In this document: piece by piece, positions 24,863 to 32,044 of the stretch
Numbering within the stretch: position 1 is the stretch's first letter
How the letters are laid out: every line of letters starts with the position of its first letter
NCBI GenBank assembly: GCA_018823705.1
Contig: JAHJHP010000077.1
Span: 1 to 33,130 of the forward strand
DNA: 33,130 bases
Origin: Candidatus Omnitrophota bacterium
GTDB taxonomy: Bacteria; Omnitrophota; Gorgyraeia; 2-01-FULL-45-10
Direction of reading: 5' to 3'
Notes under the pieces: model-generated
Seen by the model: the letters and a program-made list of their open reading frames with translations, nothing else
The model's database searches: none
What the model was told of the DNA's origin: nothing
Made by a program: the position numbers and the translations under genes

Positions 24863-25393
24863 ATGAAGACGAATGTCAGTAGGTATTTGGCAGCGGTAGT
24901 GGTTGCGGCAATGGTCTTTTTGCAAGCCGGAGCATGTGCCGGTGAAACCGAAAATACCGGACAGAAAGTGGGCTATAAGGAGGCACGCATTAAAAAGATG
25001 TCCAAAGATCTCCAGCTTACGCCTCAGCAGGAAGAGGCCCTTACCAGGGATCGCGAGGAATTTACTTCAAGGTCGAAAGGCCTCAAGGAGAGTATCCGGT
25101 CCGCCAGGACAGGCTTGAAAGAGGAGCTTGAAAAACCTGCGCCGGACAAGGTTAAAGTGGATAGTCTTGTGGCTGAGATCAAAGATATGATGGGCCGGCA
25201 GATGCAGAACAGAGTAGATAAAATCATGAATATGAAGAAGATACTGACTCCGGAGCAGCTAAATAAGATGAAGGAGTCCATGAAGGCTAATAAGGATATG
25301 AAGCGCGACAAGCACAGTAAGCGCGACAAGTTCAAAAAACACAATAAGTCCGATAAGGGCGGATATAAAGACAATAACGATTGCATGATGTAA
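24863..25393 (+). CDS. Periplasmic Spy/CpxP/CnrX-like protein with Lys/His-rich tail
   Basis: A signal peptide (residues 1-26, ending AGACA before GETEN) is followed by a helical domain containing two LTxxQ motifs, LTPQQ (53-57) and LTPEQ (128-132). These motifs define the Spy/CpxP/ZraP family of periplasmic chaperones and metal sensors, which form curved helical dimers. The last 37 residues are very rich in lysine, with some histidine and aspartate and a final NNDCMM. That could bind metal or acidic ligands (inference). ATG 24863 has GGAGGG 8 bases upstream; an in-frame GTG at 24854 lies inside it and is rejected. Sigma, anti-sigma and Spy-like protein together recall the CnrH/CnrY/CnrX system. 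Confidence 0.85.
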   Translation: MKTNVSRYLAAVVVAAMVFLQAGACAGETENTGQKVGYKEARIKKMSKDLQLTPQQEEALTRDREEFTSRSKGLKESIRSARTGLKEELEKPAPDKVKVDSLVAEIKDMMGRQMQNRVDKIMNMKKILTPEQLNKMKESMKANKDMKRDKHSKRDKFKKHNKSDKGGYKDNNDCMM

Positions 25394-25401
25394 GCATAGT
25401 T

Positions 25402-25449
25402 TCTAACCAGGTTAGAATGAGGGCTTTCTAACCTGGTTAGATTTTTTTG
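25402..25449 (+). terminator. Terminator with self-palindromic arms
   Basis: A 16-bp perfect stem (25402-25417 with 25426-25441), loop TGAGGGCT, followed by seven T. Each arm is itself nearly palindromic (TCTAACC-A-GGTTAGA), so each can also fold alone. It separates the sigma-factor cassette from lexA. Confidence 0.9.
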
Positions 25450-25451
25450 TC

Positions 25452-25480
25452 TTGACAGGTGAACGAACGTTCACTATAAT
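25452..25480 (+). promoter_or_regulatory. lexA promoter with LexA box in the spacer
   Basis: TTGACA (25452-25457), 17 bp, TATAAT (25475-25480): a perfect sigma70 consensus. The spacer contains the palindrome GTGAAC-GAAC-GTTCAC (25459-25474), where GAAC-N4-GTTC matches the Gram-positive-type SOS box rather than the E. coli CTGT-N8-ACAG. LexA binding here would block RNA polymerase directly. Transcription should start near 25487, about 4 bases before the start codon. Confidence 0.9.
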
Positions 25481-25490
25481 ACCTTTTGCT

Positions 25491-26075
25491 ATGGATAAGG
25501 TTAAAGTCAGCGCGTATTTGAGAAGACTGGAATCTTTTTACTCGAAAGCGGATAGAATGCCATCCTACTCCGAGATGCTGCAAATATTCGGACTTAAAAG
25601 CAAGAACGCAGTTTATAAACGTGTCGCTCGGCTCGTAAGGGAGGGCCTGGTGCGCAAAGACCGCACAGGGCGCCTTATACCGCTCGCGCGAATCAATAAG
25701 CCGGTCAGACTCCTCGGCCTCATACAGGCAGGTTTTCCGAGCCCCGCGGAGGAAGAGGCTGCCGATCTCATTTCCATAGATGAATACCTTATATCAAATC
25801 CTCAGGCCACATACCTTCTGAAGGTGGATGGTGATTCGATGATCGATGCCGGGATACATCCCGGAGATCTCGTTCTTGTGCAAAGAGACCTGGAAGCGCG
25901 CCATGGCGATATAGTTGTGGCTTCAGTAGATAGGGAGTGGACGCTAAAGTATTTCGAGAGAGATGGAGGCAAAGTCGTATTAAGGGCGGCCAACTCTAAA
26001 TATACCCTTATCAAACCAAGCCAGGAACTCCTCATAGCAGGCGTTGTCATAGCGAATGTCCGCAAATACAAATAA
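25491..26075 (+). CDS. lexA: SOS repressor LexA
   Basis: Represses DNA-damage genes and cleaves itself when stimulated by RecA filaments. The N-terminal winged helix (about 1-65) is atypical, with the recognition part near LKSKNAVYKRVARLV. The S24 peptidase part has cleavage site Ala80-Gly81 (QAGFPSP), nucleophile Ser116 (GDSMID) and general base Lys153 (TLKYF), so it should be active. ATG 25491 gives 194 residues, normal for LexA. Upstream in-frame TTG 25452 is the -35 element itself and cannot be translated from the predicted start of transcription. No ribosome-binding site precedes ATG 25491; the mRNA would be nearly leaderless. It overlaps the polymerase gene by 20 bases. Confidence 0.93.
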   Translation: MDKVKVSAYLRRLESFYSKADRMPSYSEMLQIFGLKSKNAVYKRVARLVREGLVRKDRTGRLIPLARINKPVRLLGLIQAGFPSPAEEEAADLISIDEYLISNPQATYLLKVDGDSMIDAGIHPGDLVLVQRDLEARHGDIVVASVDREWTLKYFERDGGKVVLRAANSKYTLIKPSQELLIAGVVIANVRKYK

Positions 26076-27432
26076 TCCGGATGATTTTATCGCGTTAAGT
26101 GCGTATCCGCAGGCGATAATACATGTCGACTGCGATGCGTTCTTCACCTCTTGCGAGGCCTCGCGGGATCCGTCGCTTAAAGGAAGGCCTGTCGTGACAG
26201 GCAAGGAGCGCGGTATCGTCTCGTGTCCCAGTTATGAGGCGAAGGCGCAGGGCGTAAAACGCGGTATGCGCCTTGGAGAGGCAAAGAAGCTATGCGCCGG
26301 CCTGGCCATACTTTCCAGCGACTATGAACTCTATTCGATATACTCCGCCAGAATCTTTACCATATTGCGACGTTTCACGCCGCAGGTCGAGGAATATTCG
26401 ATAGATGAGGCATTCTGTGATCTGGCGGGTTTGAGACGCTTCTACCGCTCGTCTTATTCCGATATAGCCCTCAAGATAAAGGAGTCCGTCCGAAAAGAGC
26501 TGGACATAACGGTTTCGATAGGCCTGAGCCTTACCAAAATGCTGGCGAAGATATGCTCCAAAGAGAATAAGCCCGACGGTCTTACGGCAGTGCCGGGATA
26601 CAGACTGCGCGAGTTCCTGAAAGATAAGCCGCTTGAGCGGGTTTGCGGATTCGGGCCGAATACAACGGCGCTCCTTAATAAGTGCGGTATACGCACGATC
26701 CTTGATTATGTGAGCAAACCGCTTTCGTTTGTAGATAAGCTCCTGGGCAAGATAGGCAGGGAGCTATGGCACGAACTACGCGGCGATTCGGTATATAAAG
26801 TTTCCGGCGAAGGGAACTCTAAACAGCTTTCGATATCCAAGACGAAGACGTTTGTGCCTGTATCCGAGGATCCGGAAGTTGTGAAAGGAGAGCTTCTGCG
26901 TAATATGGAGTCTGCCTTTATCAAGCTGCGGCGCCACCGCTTAAGCGCGCGCTCGCTTGCGATAATCTTGAGAAGAGAAGATTTCAACCACACAGGCCTT
27001 GAAGCCGATCTTACCCGGCATTCATCCTCGACTCTCGAATTCACCGGGATATGCGCGGAACTCTTCCGTCGGATATTCGAGAAAGGAACCCGTTACAGGG
27101 CGACCGGCGTTATACTTTCGGATATTATATATGAGAAGGACGAAGAGAGAGGCCTATTCGATAATCGGGCCGAAATAGAGAAGACCCGCGTTCTCGGCCA
27201 TTTGATAGATGAGATCAATGCTTCGTACGGCAAGCATACCATACATATAGCCTCGACCGGGCGCGTATTAAATAAGGAAGAGCATCCGCGTAATGATCTT
27301 GCCTGGCGGAAGACCGCGCTTCTGAGAGGCGAGACGTTTCGTCGACGCATAGGCATACCGCTGCTAAAGTTGAAGTATAAAAAAGTCAGATTATTACTAT
27401 TGTTAATGTTAATCAATGGTGGTATACTATAG
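26056..27432 (+). CDS. dinB: Y-family DNA polymerase (DinB / Pol IV type)
   Basis: Translesion polymerase expected to copy damaged templates. Palm motifs IIHVDCDAFF (Asp25) and YSIDEAF (Asp117, Glu118) carry the metal-binding residues. SIGLSLTKMLAKICSKENKP and the helix-hairpin-helix-like VCGFGPNTTALLNKCGIRT follow, then a little-finger domain with ISKTKTF near 275. It is co-transcribed with lexA by overlap, so it is an SOS gene. The last 20 residues (basic, then LLLLLMLINGGIL) are hydrophobic and unlike a beta-clamp-binding tail. Their codons overlap the promoter of the next gene, so the C-terminal end may be a read-on into that region. DinB versus UmuC-like subgroup is not certain. Confidence 0.9.
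   Translation: MSANTNNPDDFIALSAYPQAIIHVDCDAFFTSCEASRDPSLKGRPVVTGKERGIVSCPSYEAKAQGVKRGMRLGEAKKLCAGLAILSSDYELYSIYSARIFTILRRFTPQVEEYSIDEAFCDLAGLRRFYRSSYSDIALKIKESVRKELDITVSIGLSLTKMLAKICSKENKPDGLTAVPGYRLREFLKDKPLERVCGFGPNTTALLNKCGIRTILDYVSKPLSFVDKLLGKIGRELWHELRGDSVYKVSGEGNSKQLSISKTKTFVPVSEDPEVVKGELLRNMESAFIKLRRHRLSARSLAIILRREDFNHTGLEADLTRHSSSTLEFTGICAELFRRIFEKGTRYRATGVILSDIIYEKDEERGLFDNRAEIEKTRVLGHLIDEINASYGKHTIHIASTGRVLNKEEHPRNDLAWRKTALLRGETFRRRIGIPLLKLKYKKVRLLLLLMLINGGIL
27400..27428 (+). promoter_or_regulatory. Promoter inside the end of the polymerase gene
   Basis: TTGTTA (27400-27405), 17 bp, TATACT (27423-27428) with TG one base before it (extended -10). It lies within the last codons of dinB and points to the gene at 27500. 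Confidence 0.7.
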
Positions 27433-27499
27433 TTGAAGCAGAATTTTTTTTAAGGTTATGATAAAAACATTTACAAAGTGTTTAAAGGTGGTGTTTGAG

Positions 27500-27904
27500 A
27501 TGTCAACATTAAGACGCCTGACAAGGACGGTCGTAGTTCTCACGTTGGTGATGGACTTTTTTATATTCGGTACTCTCGCCGAGACTATGTCGTCTTACTC
27601 CGGACAGTATGCGGTCGATCTTGAACAAAAACAGATACTGCTGGAATCGATCAGGGAAGACGTTTGCAAAGTAGAGAATAAATTTCAGGAAAATATAGGC
27701 AACTCCAATGTGTTTGATAAGGAAAAGACCGGGCGCCTGAGGACAGGGGATATTGATCTTGCCAGGATTATGCCTCAAACGGAAAAGATTAATATAGCAT
27801 TTGTATGCATGAACGGCACTCTTTCGCCGCAGCGCGAAAGGGATCATATCCTCCAGGGTAAAGCCAACCCAATCGAGTATAACTCCGCAAAATCGGAAGA
27901 TTAA
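27500..27904 (+). CDS. Unknown exported or membrane-anchored protein
   Basis: A 134-residue protein starting MSTLRRLTRTVVVLTLVMDF, with one hydrophobic segment (about 9-26) and then AETMSSYSG, which suggests a signal peptide with cleavage near LAE. The rest is polar: a helical part (EQKQILLESIREDVCKVENKF), then a stretch around NIAFVCMNGTLSPQRERD with one more cysteine. I recognise no family. The start has AGGTGG 8 bases upstream. An ATG at 27458 in the same frame would add 14 residues but has no good ribosome-binding site. It is transcribed from its own promoter at 27400-27428, and is convergent with the next gene. Confidence 0.7.
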   Translation: MSTLRRLTRTVVVLTLVMDFFIFGTLAETMSSYSGQYAVDLEQKQILLESIREDVCKVENKFQENIGNSNVFDKEKTGRLRTGDIDLARIMPQTEKINIAFVCMNGTLSPQRERDHILQGKANPIEYNSAKSED

Positions 27905-27926
27905 AAGCTTATTAAAAGCCGCTGGA

Positions 27927-28469
27927 TTACAGCTTATCGGATATTGCAGTATTCTCTTTTATGCCTAACTGTGACGCGTCTATCAAGGCAGAGATGTTCT
28001 TCTTTTCCGTATTCAATATTTCGATTATCGAAGCATCTTTGGTTTGCGTGAGAGCCTCATCCATATACTTTATATCGTATGCACAGTAATTTGATAAGAA
28101 CTTCAGCCATCCTATCAGGACTCCCAGGGTTTCTTTATTCAGCCCGGTCCCGGAGGTGAGAGCTATTTTTGTCATTTTCAAATACGATTCGATCGTTGCC
28201 AGGGAATAATTGTTAATTTCAAATACCCTCTCCATGGTTCTTATATCGCGGGTTTGAGCTTTACGGGTAAGTTCCGGAAGCGTGCTTCCCATCTTGGCCA
28301 TTGAGGCCCTAACGGCATCGAGCTTACGTATATGTTCCTGGCAGTGAGAATAGCCCGGCCACGAAAGCGACAATATCGCCGCGATGAATAGGCATGGCAA
28401 CGTATATTTGTGATATACCATTGTAGAGAAGTATAGCATACTTTTCATAAAATTCAAATAGCGGCGCAT
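27927..28469 (-). CDS. Unknown secreted helical protein
   Basis: Up to 180 residues. A hydrophobic segment YTLPCLFIAAILSLSWPGYSH (about 22-42) looks like a signal peptide preceded by a long basic head; cleavage near SHCQ is plausible. The mature part is mostly helical, with no recognised motif. No ribosome-binding site stands before ATG 28469 nor before the in-frame ATGs at 28448 or 28418, so the start is undecided; a start at 28418 would give a normal-length signal peptide. It is divergent from the PilZ gene, 103 bp away, and convergent with the 27500 gene. Confidence 0.65.
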   Translation of the reverse strand: MRRYLNFMKSMLYFSTMVYHKYTLPCLFIAAILSLSWPGYSHCQEHIRKLDAVRASMAKMGSTLPELTRKAQTRDIRTMERVFEINNYSLATIESYLKMTKIALTSGTGLNKETLGVLIGWLKFLSNYCAYDIKYMDEALTQTKDASIIEILNTEKKNISALIDASQLGIKENTAISDKL

Positions 28470-28502
28470 AACTTAATTAGTTTTTTTATACAGCATAAAC
28501 TA

Positions 28503-28530
28503 TTCACACGCATCGTAAATATGATATAAT
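28503..28530 (+). promoter_or_regulatory. Promoter of the PilZ gene
   Basis: A perfect TATAAT (28525-28530) with TG one base upstream (extended -10) and a weak -35 TTCACA (28503-28508) 16 bp before it. GGAGGAG precedes the start codon of the PilZ gene. Confidence 0.65.
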
Positions 28531-28572
28531 ACACATATAACAGTGTGATCATCTCATTGCGGAGGAGTTGTT

Positions 28573-29052
28573 ATGGAGGATATGGGCCTCAACAGAAGAA
28601 GATATCCCAGGTATGATACCGAGATGGAGGTATACTTCAAGGTCAGGTACGATACACACATCAGAGTTGAGTTCCAGGTTATAGAGAGCCACCATGAAGG
28701 TAGCATCAAGCCTAAATACTTCGGGCTATGTAATAATGTCAGCGCGGAGGGCCTGCTCATCGTCTCCAAGAAAATACTTACAAGGGACGATATTTTATTG
28801 CTCGAAGTGTATGATCCGATAATAAAGAATCCCATCAAGATGGAAGGCCAGGTACGGTGGTGTGAAAAATGCCCCGGATCGAGCAAGGAACACGACCTGG
28901 CTTATACCGGAATTCAGATCACTATGGTGAACGGCAAGCCGGTCGTCGATACTCTATATTTTGACCAGAAGTACATGGTCGTATGGAGCGGTGTATTGGA
29001 ATCGATATTCGGCACTTTTGCGGCGATAAAGAATAAACCAAAAAATAAATAA
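28573..29052 (+). CDS. PilZ-domain protein (probable c-di-GMP receptor)
   Basis: PilZ domains bind cyclic di-GMP and relay it to motility, secretion or polysaccharide systems. The two binding motifs are present: RxxxR in NRRRYPRYD (Arg9 and Arg13) and N55-V-S57-A-E-G60, the (D/N)xSxxG motif. The beta-barrel continues to about residue 120, with MEGQVRWCEKC and a YTGIQI strand. A tail of about 40 residues follows. At 159 residues it is a stand-alone PilZ protein. No partner gene for motility or cellulose lies nearby, so its target is unknown. Confidence 0.88.
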   Translation: MEDMGLNRRRYPRYDTEMEVYFKVRYDTHIRVEFQVIESHHEGSIKPKYFGLCNNVSAEGLLIVSKKILTRDDILLLEVYDPIIKNPIKMEGQVRWCEKCPGSSKEHDLAYTGIQITMVNGKPVVDTLYFDQKYMVVWSGVLESIFGTFAAIKNKPKNK

Positions 29053-29065
29053 GAGAACGCCGTAG

Positions 29066-30778
29066 TTACTTGTCTCGCGCCCCGGATACGGCAGATCTTA
29101 TTATCTTCTTTGTGGCCGTCTTCGGCAGTTCCTCATCAGACAACCTAAAATTTACTATCCTCTTATATGGGGCAAGATCTTTGCTCAGGCGCGCTATCTC
29201 GGATGAGATCCTACCCGTAATATCCTCTTGCGCGGAAATGTTCTCCTGCGTGAAGAGCTCGGAGTTGGGCACGATGACAGCGTAAACCTCTTCATGGCCT
29301 TTTCGAATGCCTCTCGTGGCAGTCCTGGCCATCACGCACAGTTCTTTTATATAAGGGCTTTGGCCGATGACACCCTCAACCTCTTCGGGAAAAACTTTTT
29401 TACCGCCGCCCAAAATTATCATATTCTTTATCCTGCCCGATATGTATAAAAAACCGTCTTTGTCGAAATAGCCGAGGTCGCCCGTATGAAACCATCCGTT
29501 CCGGATCACTTCGGCAGTCATTCCGGGATTTCTAAAATAGCCTTTCATGACATGGGGGCCCCGGGTTAATATCTCTCCTTCGGTATCCGCCGGCCGTTCT
29601 TTTAATATCATTACCTCGACTCCCGGCAGCGGTTTTCCAACAGAGCCGAATCTGTTATCTTTGAAAGTATTTACCGATATGACCGGAGCCGTTTCGGTGA
29701 GGCCATATCCCTGCAGTATCCTGAACCCGAGCGCGTTCATATCGATTTCGATATCTATATCGAGCGGCGCGCCTCCGCTGATAAAAGTATGCAATCTGCC
29801 GCCAAACTCTTTATGGATCGAGCGGAAGAATATCCTCCCCGCTCTTATATTAAATTTAAGCAAAAAAGCAGAGACGGATAATAGTACCTGAAAGGCGCTT
29901 CGCCTGAGGGGGGTAAGTTTCGCGACCTTTCTCATTATTCCGGAATGCATCAGCTTAAGCACCAGAGGCACCGAGATCATCGCTGTAGTCCTCGTCTCTT
30001 TCATGAGTGGCAGAAGCGTGGTCGTCTTCAGTGTGTCGCAATAAGTCACGCATGACCCGGCGTATAGGGGAGCTATGAGGCCTCCCGTGATCTCCAGCAT
30101 GTGATTGAGCGGCAGTACGGAGAGGAGCCTATCTTTAGGGGTCGGGCGGATGATCTCGCTGAATTCTACAGCCTGATATAACAGGTTCTTATAGCTCAGC
30201 TCGACGCCCTTTGCCAGGCCGGTGGTGCCCGAAGTATAGACGATGATCGCGGTGTCTTCGGGGTATATAGGCCTATCCCTATCTTTTCCCCTGTGAGGCC
30301 TTAATTTACTCAATTGTATTACGTCAGTGCGCGGGCTCTTATCGAGAAGGATTATATTCTTGAGATATTTAAGGTCAGGCCTTAAGCGGTCTAGCATTTC
30401 AATAAGTCCGTCGCTTACGAATATAGCCTTTGCCTGGCTGTCGTTAAGTATGAACCGCACTTCAGCAGACGTCAATTTTACATCCAGCGGCAAAATGGCG
30501 CCGCCGCAGGATATTATACCGAAGTAAGCTGCTGCCCATTCGGGCCTGTTCTCGGAAAAAATCGCGATCCTGTCACCCTTAGCAATACCCAGATTGATAA
30601 GGACCGAGGAGATGCTGACGACGCGGCGTCCCAACTTTGTATAAGATATCTCCCTGAAGGACCCGTCTTCGTTCTTTATCCTGAGAGCCGTCTTATTGCC
30701 GTGTTTCTTGTTTATCGTCTCAAGAATATCCCTGATAGTGATATTCTTCAACACGGTCTTTACCATCGAATTGATCAT
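29066..30778 (-). CDS. AMP-dependent acyl-CoA synthetase / ligase
   Basis: Activates a carboxylic acid, probably a fatty acid, as acyl-AMP and then usually acyl-CoA. In order: the P-loop YTSGTTGLAKG (181-191), GYGLTETAPVISVN near 349-362, the hinge-region GWFHTGDLGYFDKDG followed by SGRIKNMIILGGGKKV (about 430-460), and the C-terminal catalytic lysine region LPKTATKKIIRS near 555. Length 570 is that of long-chain acyl-CoA synthetases, without the insertion of the bacterial FadD group that I can see. ATG 30778 has AGAGG 9 bases upstream. It lies 28 bp downstream of a lipase-like hydrolase on the same strand, consistent with release and reactivation of fatty acids. Chain-length specificity cannot be read. 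Confidence 0.92.
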   Translation of the reverse strand: MINSMVKTVLKNITIRDILETINKKHGNKTALRIKNEDGSFREISYTKLGRRVVSISSVLINLGIAKGDRIAIFSENRPEWAAAYFGIISCGGAILPLDVKLTSAEVRFILNDSQAKAIFVSDGLIEMLDRLRPDLKYLKNIILLDKSPRTDVIQLSKLRPHRGKDRDRPIYPEDTAIIVYTSGTTGLAKGVELSYKNLLYQAVEFSEIIRPTPKDRLLSVLPLNHMLEITGGLIAPLYAGSCVTYCDTLKTTTLLPLMKETRTTAMISVPLVLKLMHSGIMRKVAKLTPLRRSAFQVLLSVSAFLLKFNIRAGRIFFRSIHKEFGGRLHTFISGGAPLDIDIEIDMNALGFRILQGYGLTETAPVISVNTFKDNRFGSVGKPLPGVEVMILKERPADTEGEILTRGPHVMKGYFRNPGMTAEVIRNGWFHTGDLGYFDKDGFLYISGRIKNMIILGGGKKVFPEEVEGVIGQSPYIKELCVMARTATRGIRKGHEEVYAVIVPNSELFTQENISAQEDITGRISSEIARLSKDLAPYKRIVNFRLSDEELPKTATKKIIRSAVSGARDK

Positions 30779-30806
30779 GCTTCAATACCTCTCGCGCGGA
30801 GACGGA

Positions 30807-31616
30807 TTATATTCGTTTATTCAGCCACTTCAGAAGGTCGGCAAAGACTTTTTCTCTATCGAGTTCCATGGTAAGGGAGTGACGCATTTCCGGATATTCG
30901 ATCATCTCTTTATGTTTAAACTTCATTCCTTTAAAAATCTTTCTGCTCGCTCCGGAATTGACGAACGTATCGCTTCCGGCAAGCAAAAAGAGAGTATCGG
31001 TCTTGACTTTATGTTTCAGCATATTGCTCGAGAGCTGGCCCAGCAGTATGCTCTCGAGCAGTTTGGGTGTCGCTAATCTATGCTCAAGCTTGTCGTTGTC
31101 GATGATCTTTTTGCATTCCGGATCGCGCGTGCACATATCGCTTGTAAAAGGCATTATGAATTGTTTCCTGGAATTATAAAAGCGCGCCGAGATCATTCTG
31201 ACGTATTCCATGAAAGAGAACTTCAGGCCGCTGGCAAATCCGGGGGTTATGCATATCAATCCTCGGAACAATGACGGTTTTTTTATGACCGTGAGAAAAC
31301 CAATCAGGCCTCCCATGCTTTCGCCGGCTATGAATACAGGCAGCTTTCTGTGTTCCCTCTTGATGATGCTGTAAAGGCGCCGCACATCCTTAATATATAC
31401 ATTGAGCGAATCTATATGCCCCTTTAGACCTTCCGTATTGCCGAAACCTTTTAATTCTATGGAATAGGACGAGATGTCGTGTTTCACGAGGAAGTCGGCT
31501 ACGAACTCCCAGTTATTGCTATGTCCGCCGAGCCCGTGCACCAATAGCATGACCGCCCTGGGAGACGAGGATCCCCATTGCCTGTAAAGAATATTTCTCT
31601 TTTTACAATGTTTCAT
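30807..31616 (-). CDS. Alpha/beta hydrolase, monoacylglycerol-lipase-like (paralogue)
   Basis: Serine hydrolase with LLVHGLGGHSNNW (24-36), GESMG (98-102, nucleophile Ser100), AGSD with Asp216, and RHSLTMEL with His246. This is the classical monoglyceride lipase pattern and includes KGFGNTEG after the second strand. It is paralogous to the hydrolase at 22933-23706, but keeps the GFG motif that copy has lost. No signal peptide is present. AAAGGA lies 5 bases before ATG 31616. First gene of a two-gene operon with the acyl-CoA synthetase. Confidence 0.88.
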   Translation of the reverse strand: MKHCKKRNILYRQWGSSSPRAVMLLVHGLGGHSNNWEFVADFLVKHDISSYSIELKGFGNTEGLKGHIDSLNVYIKDVRRLYSIIKREHRKLPVFIAGESMGGLIGFLTVIKKPSLFRGLICITPGFASGLKFSFMEYVRMISARFYNSRKQFIMPFTSDMCTRDPECKKIIDNDKLEHRLATPKLLESILLGQLSSNMLKHKVKTDTLFLLAGSDTFVNSGASRKIFKGMKFKHKEMIEYPEMRHSLTMELDREKVFADLLKWLNKRI

Positions 31617-31633
31617 TTTTATCCTTTTTTTAT

Positions 31634-31642
31634 ATTATAGCA
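31634..31642 (-). promoter_or_regulatory. Extended -10 promoter for the hydrolase-ligase operon
   Basis: On the minus strand TG-C-TATAAT (31642-31634) lies 17 bp before ATG 31616. No good -35 is seen, as is usual for extended -10 promoters. It is divergent from the promoter at 31667-31695. Confidence 0.6.
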
Positions 31643-31666
31643 TACGCGCGAAATAAAGATAATAGT

Positions 31667-31695
31667 TTACTTTTATATATAGATTGTGATATACT
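31667..31695 (+). promoter_or_regulatory. Promoter of the zinc-ribbon mini-gene
   Basis: TTACTT (31667-31672), 17 bp, TATACT (31690-31695) with TG one base upstream. The leader would run from about 31702 to 31762. Confidence 0.6.
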
Positions 31696-31705
31696 TACCC
31701 ACAGG

Positions 31706-31740
31706 TGAAGGTGCGAACGGATGGAACGGTCGAACCTTCA
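31706..31740 (+). other. Hairpin in the leader of the zinc-ribbon mini-gene
   Basis: TGAAGGT (31706-31712) pairs with ACCTTCA (31734-31740). The loop holds two short GAACGG-type repeats. It ends 11 bases before a very strong ribosome-binding site (AAAGGAGGT, 31751-31759). It could protect the mRNA 5' end or control translation; no known riboswitch is recognised. Confidence 0.5.
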
Positions 31741-31762
31741 TCGATGCTAAAAAGGAGGTAAC

Positions 31763-31930
31763 ATGGCATATCAAGGTGGTGGCGGCGGGTTCGGTGGAGC
31801 CCCGAGAGAAATGCACAAGGCGACTTGCGCAGAGTGCAAAAAAGAGTGCGAAGTTCCTTTTAAACCTAGAGAAGACCGTCCTGTATATTGTAAGGATTGT
31901 TTTTCTAAGCGTAAGGATGCAGGCCGTTAA
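31763..31930 (+). CDS. 55-residue zinc-ribbon protein
   Basis: A glycine-rich start (MAYQGGGGGFGG) is followed by CAEC (22-25), Cys29, VPFKPREDRPVYC with Cys43, and CKDCF (Cys43 and Cys46). The pattern CxxC plus YCxxCF with VPFxPxxxRPVYC between is that of a small zinc-ribbon family common as stand-alone proteins or tails in candidate phyla; nucleic-acid binding is likely but not shown. ATG 31763 follows AAAGGAGGT by 3-4 bases. A longer ORF in another frame over the same bases has no such signals. It has its own promoter and terminator, so it is probably highly expressed. Confidence 0.88.
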   Translation: MAYQGGGGGFGGAPREMHKATCAECKKECEVPFKPREDRPVYCKDCFSKRKDAGR

Positions 31931-31978
31931 AAGGGGGAGATCTTATAAAGTTCTCTCTTTTCGATAAGGTGCTCATTC

Positions 31979-32014
31979 AAATGCCCTCTCCTTAGGGAGA
32001 GGGCATTTTCTTAT
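31979..32014 (+). terminator. Terminator after the zinc-ribbon mini-gene
   Basis: A 13-bp perfect stem (31979-31991 with 31996-32008), AAATGCCCTCTCC and its complement, with tetraloop TTAG and a T-rich end TCTTATTTAT. Confidence 0.9.
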
Positions 32015-32044
32015 TTATAAATTCAGAAATAACGGGAGGGCGTA

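Noticed and set aside
25452-25490. LexA extended upstream to TTG 25452
   Set aside because: That TTG is the -35 hexamer and the LexA box would be inside the coding sequence, upstream of the start of transcription.
31700-31762. Known riboswitch in the zinc-ribbon leader
   Set aside because: Only a single 7-bp hairpin is visible and no known aptamer core is recognised.
31686-31967. A 93-codon ORF over the zinc-ribbon mini-gene
   Set aside because: It begins at the -10 promoter element and has no ribosome-binding site, while the other frame has a near-perfect one and a cysteine ribbon.
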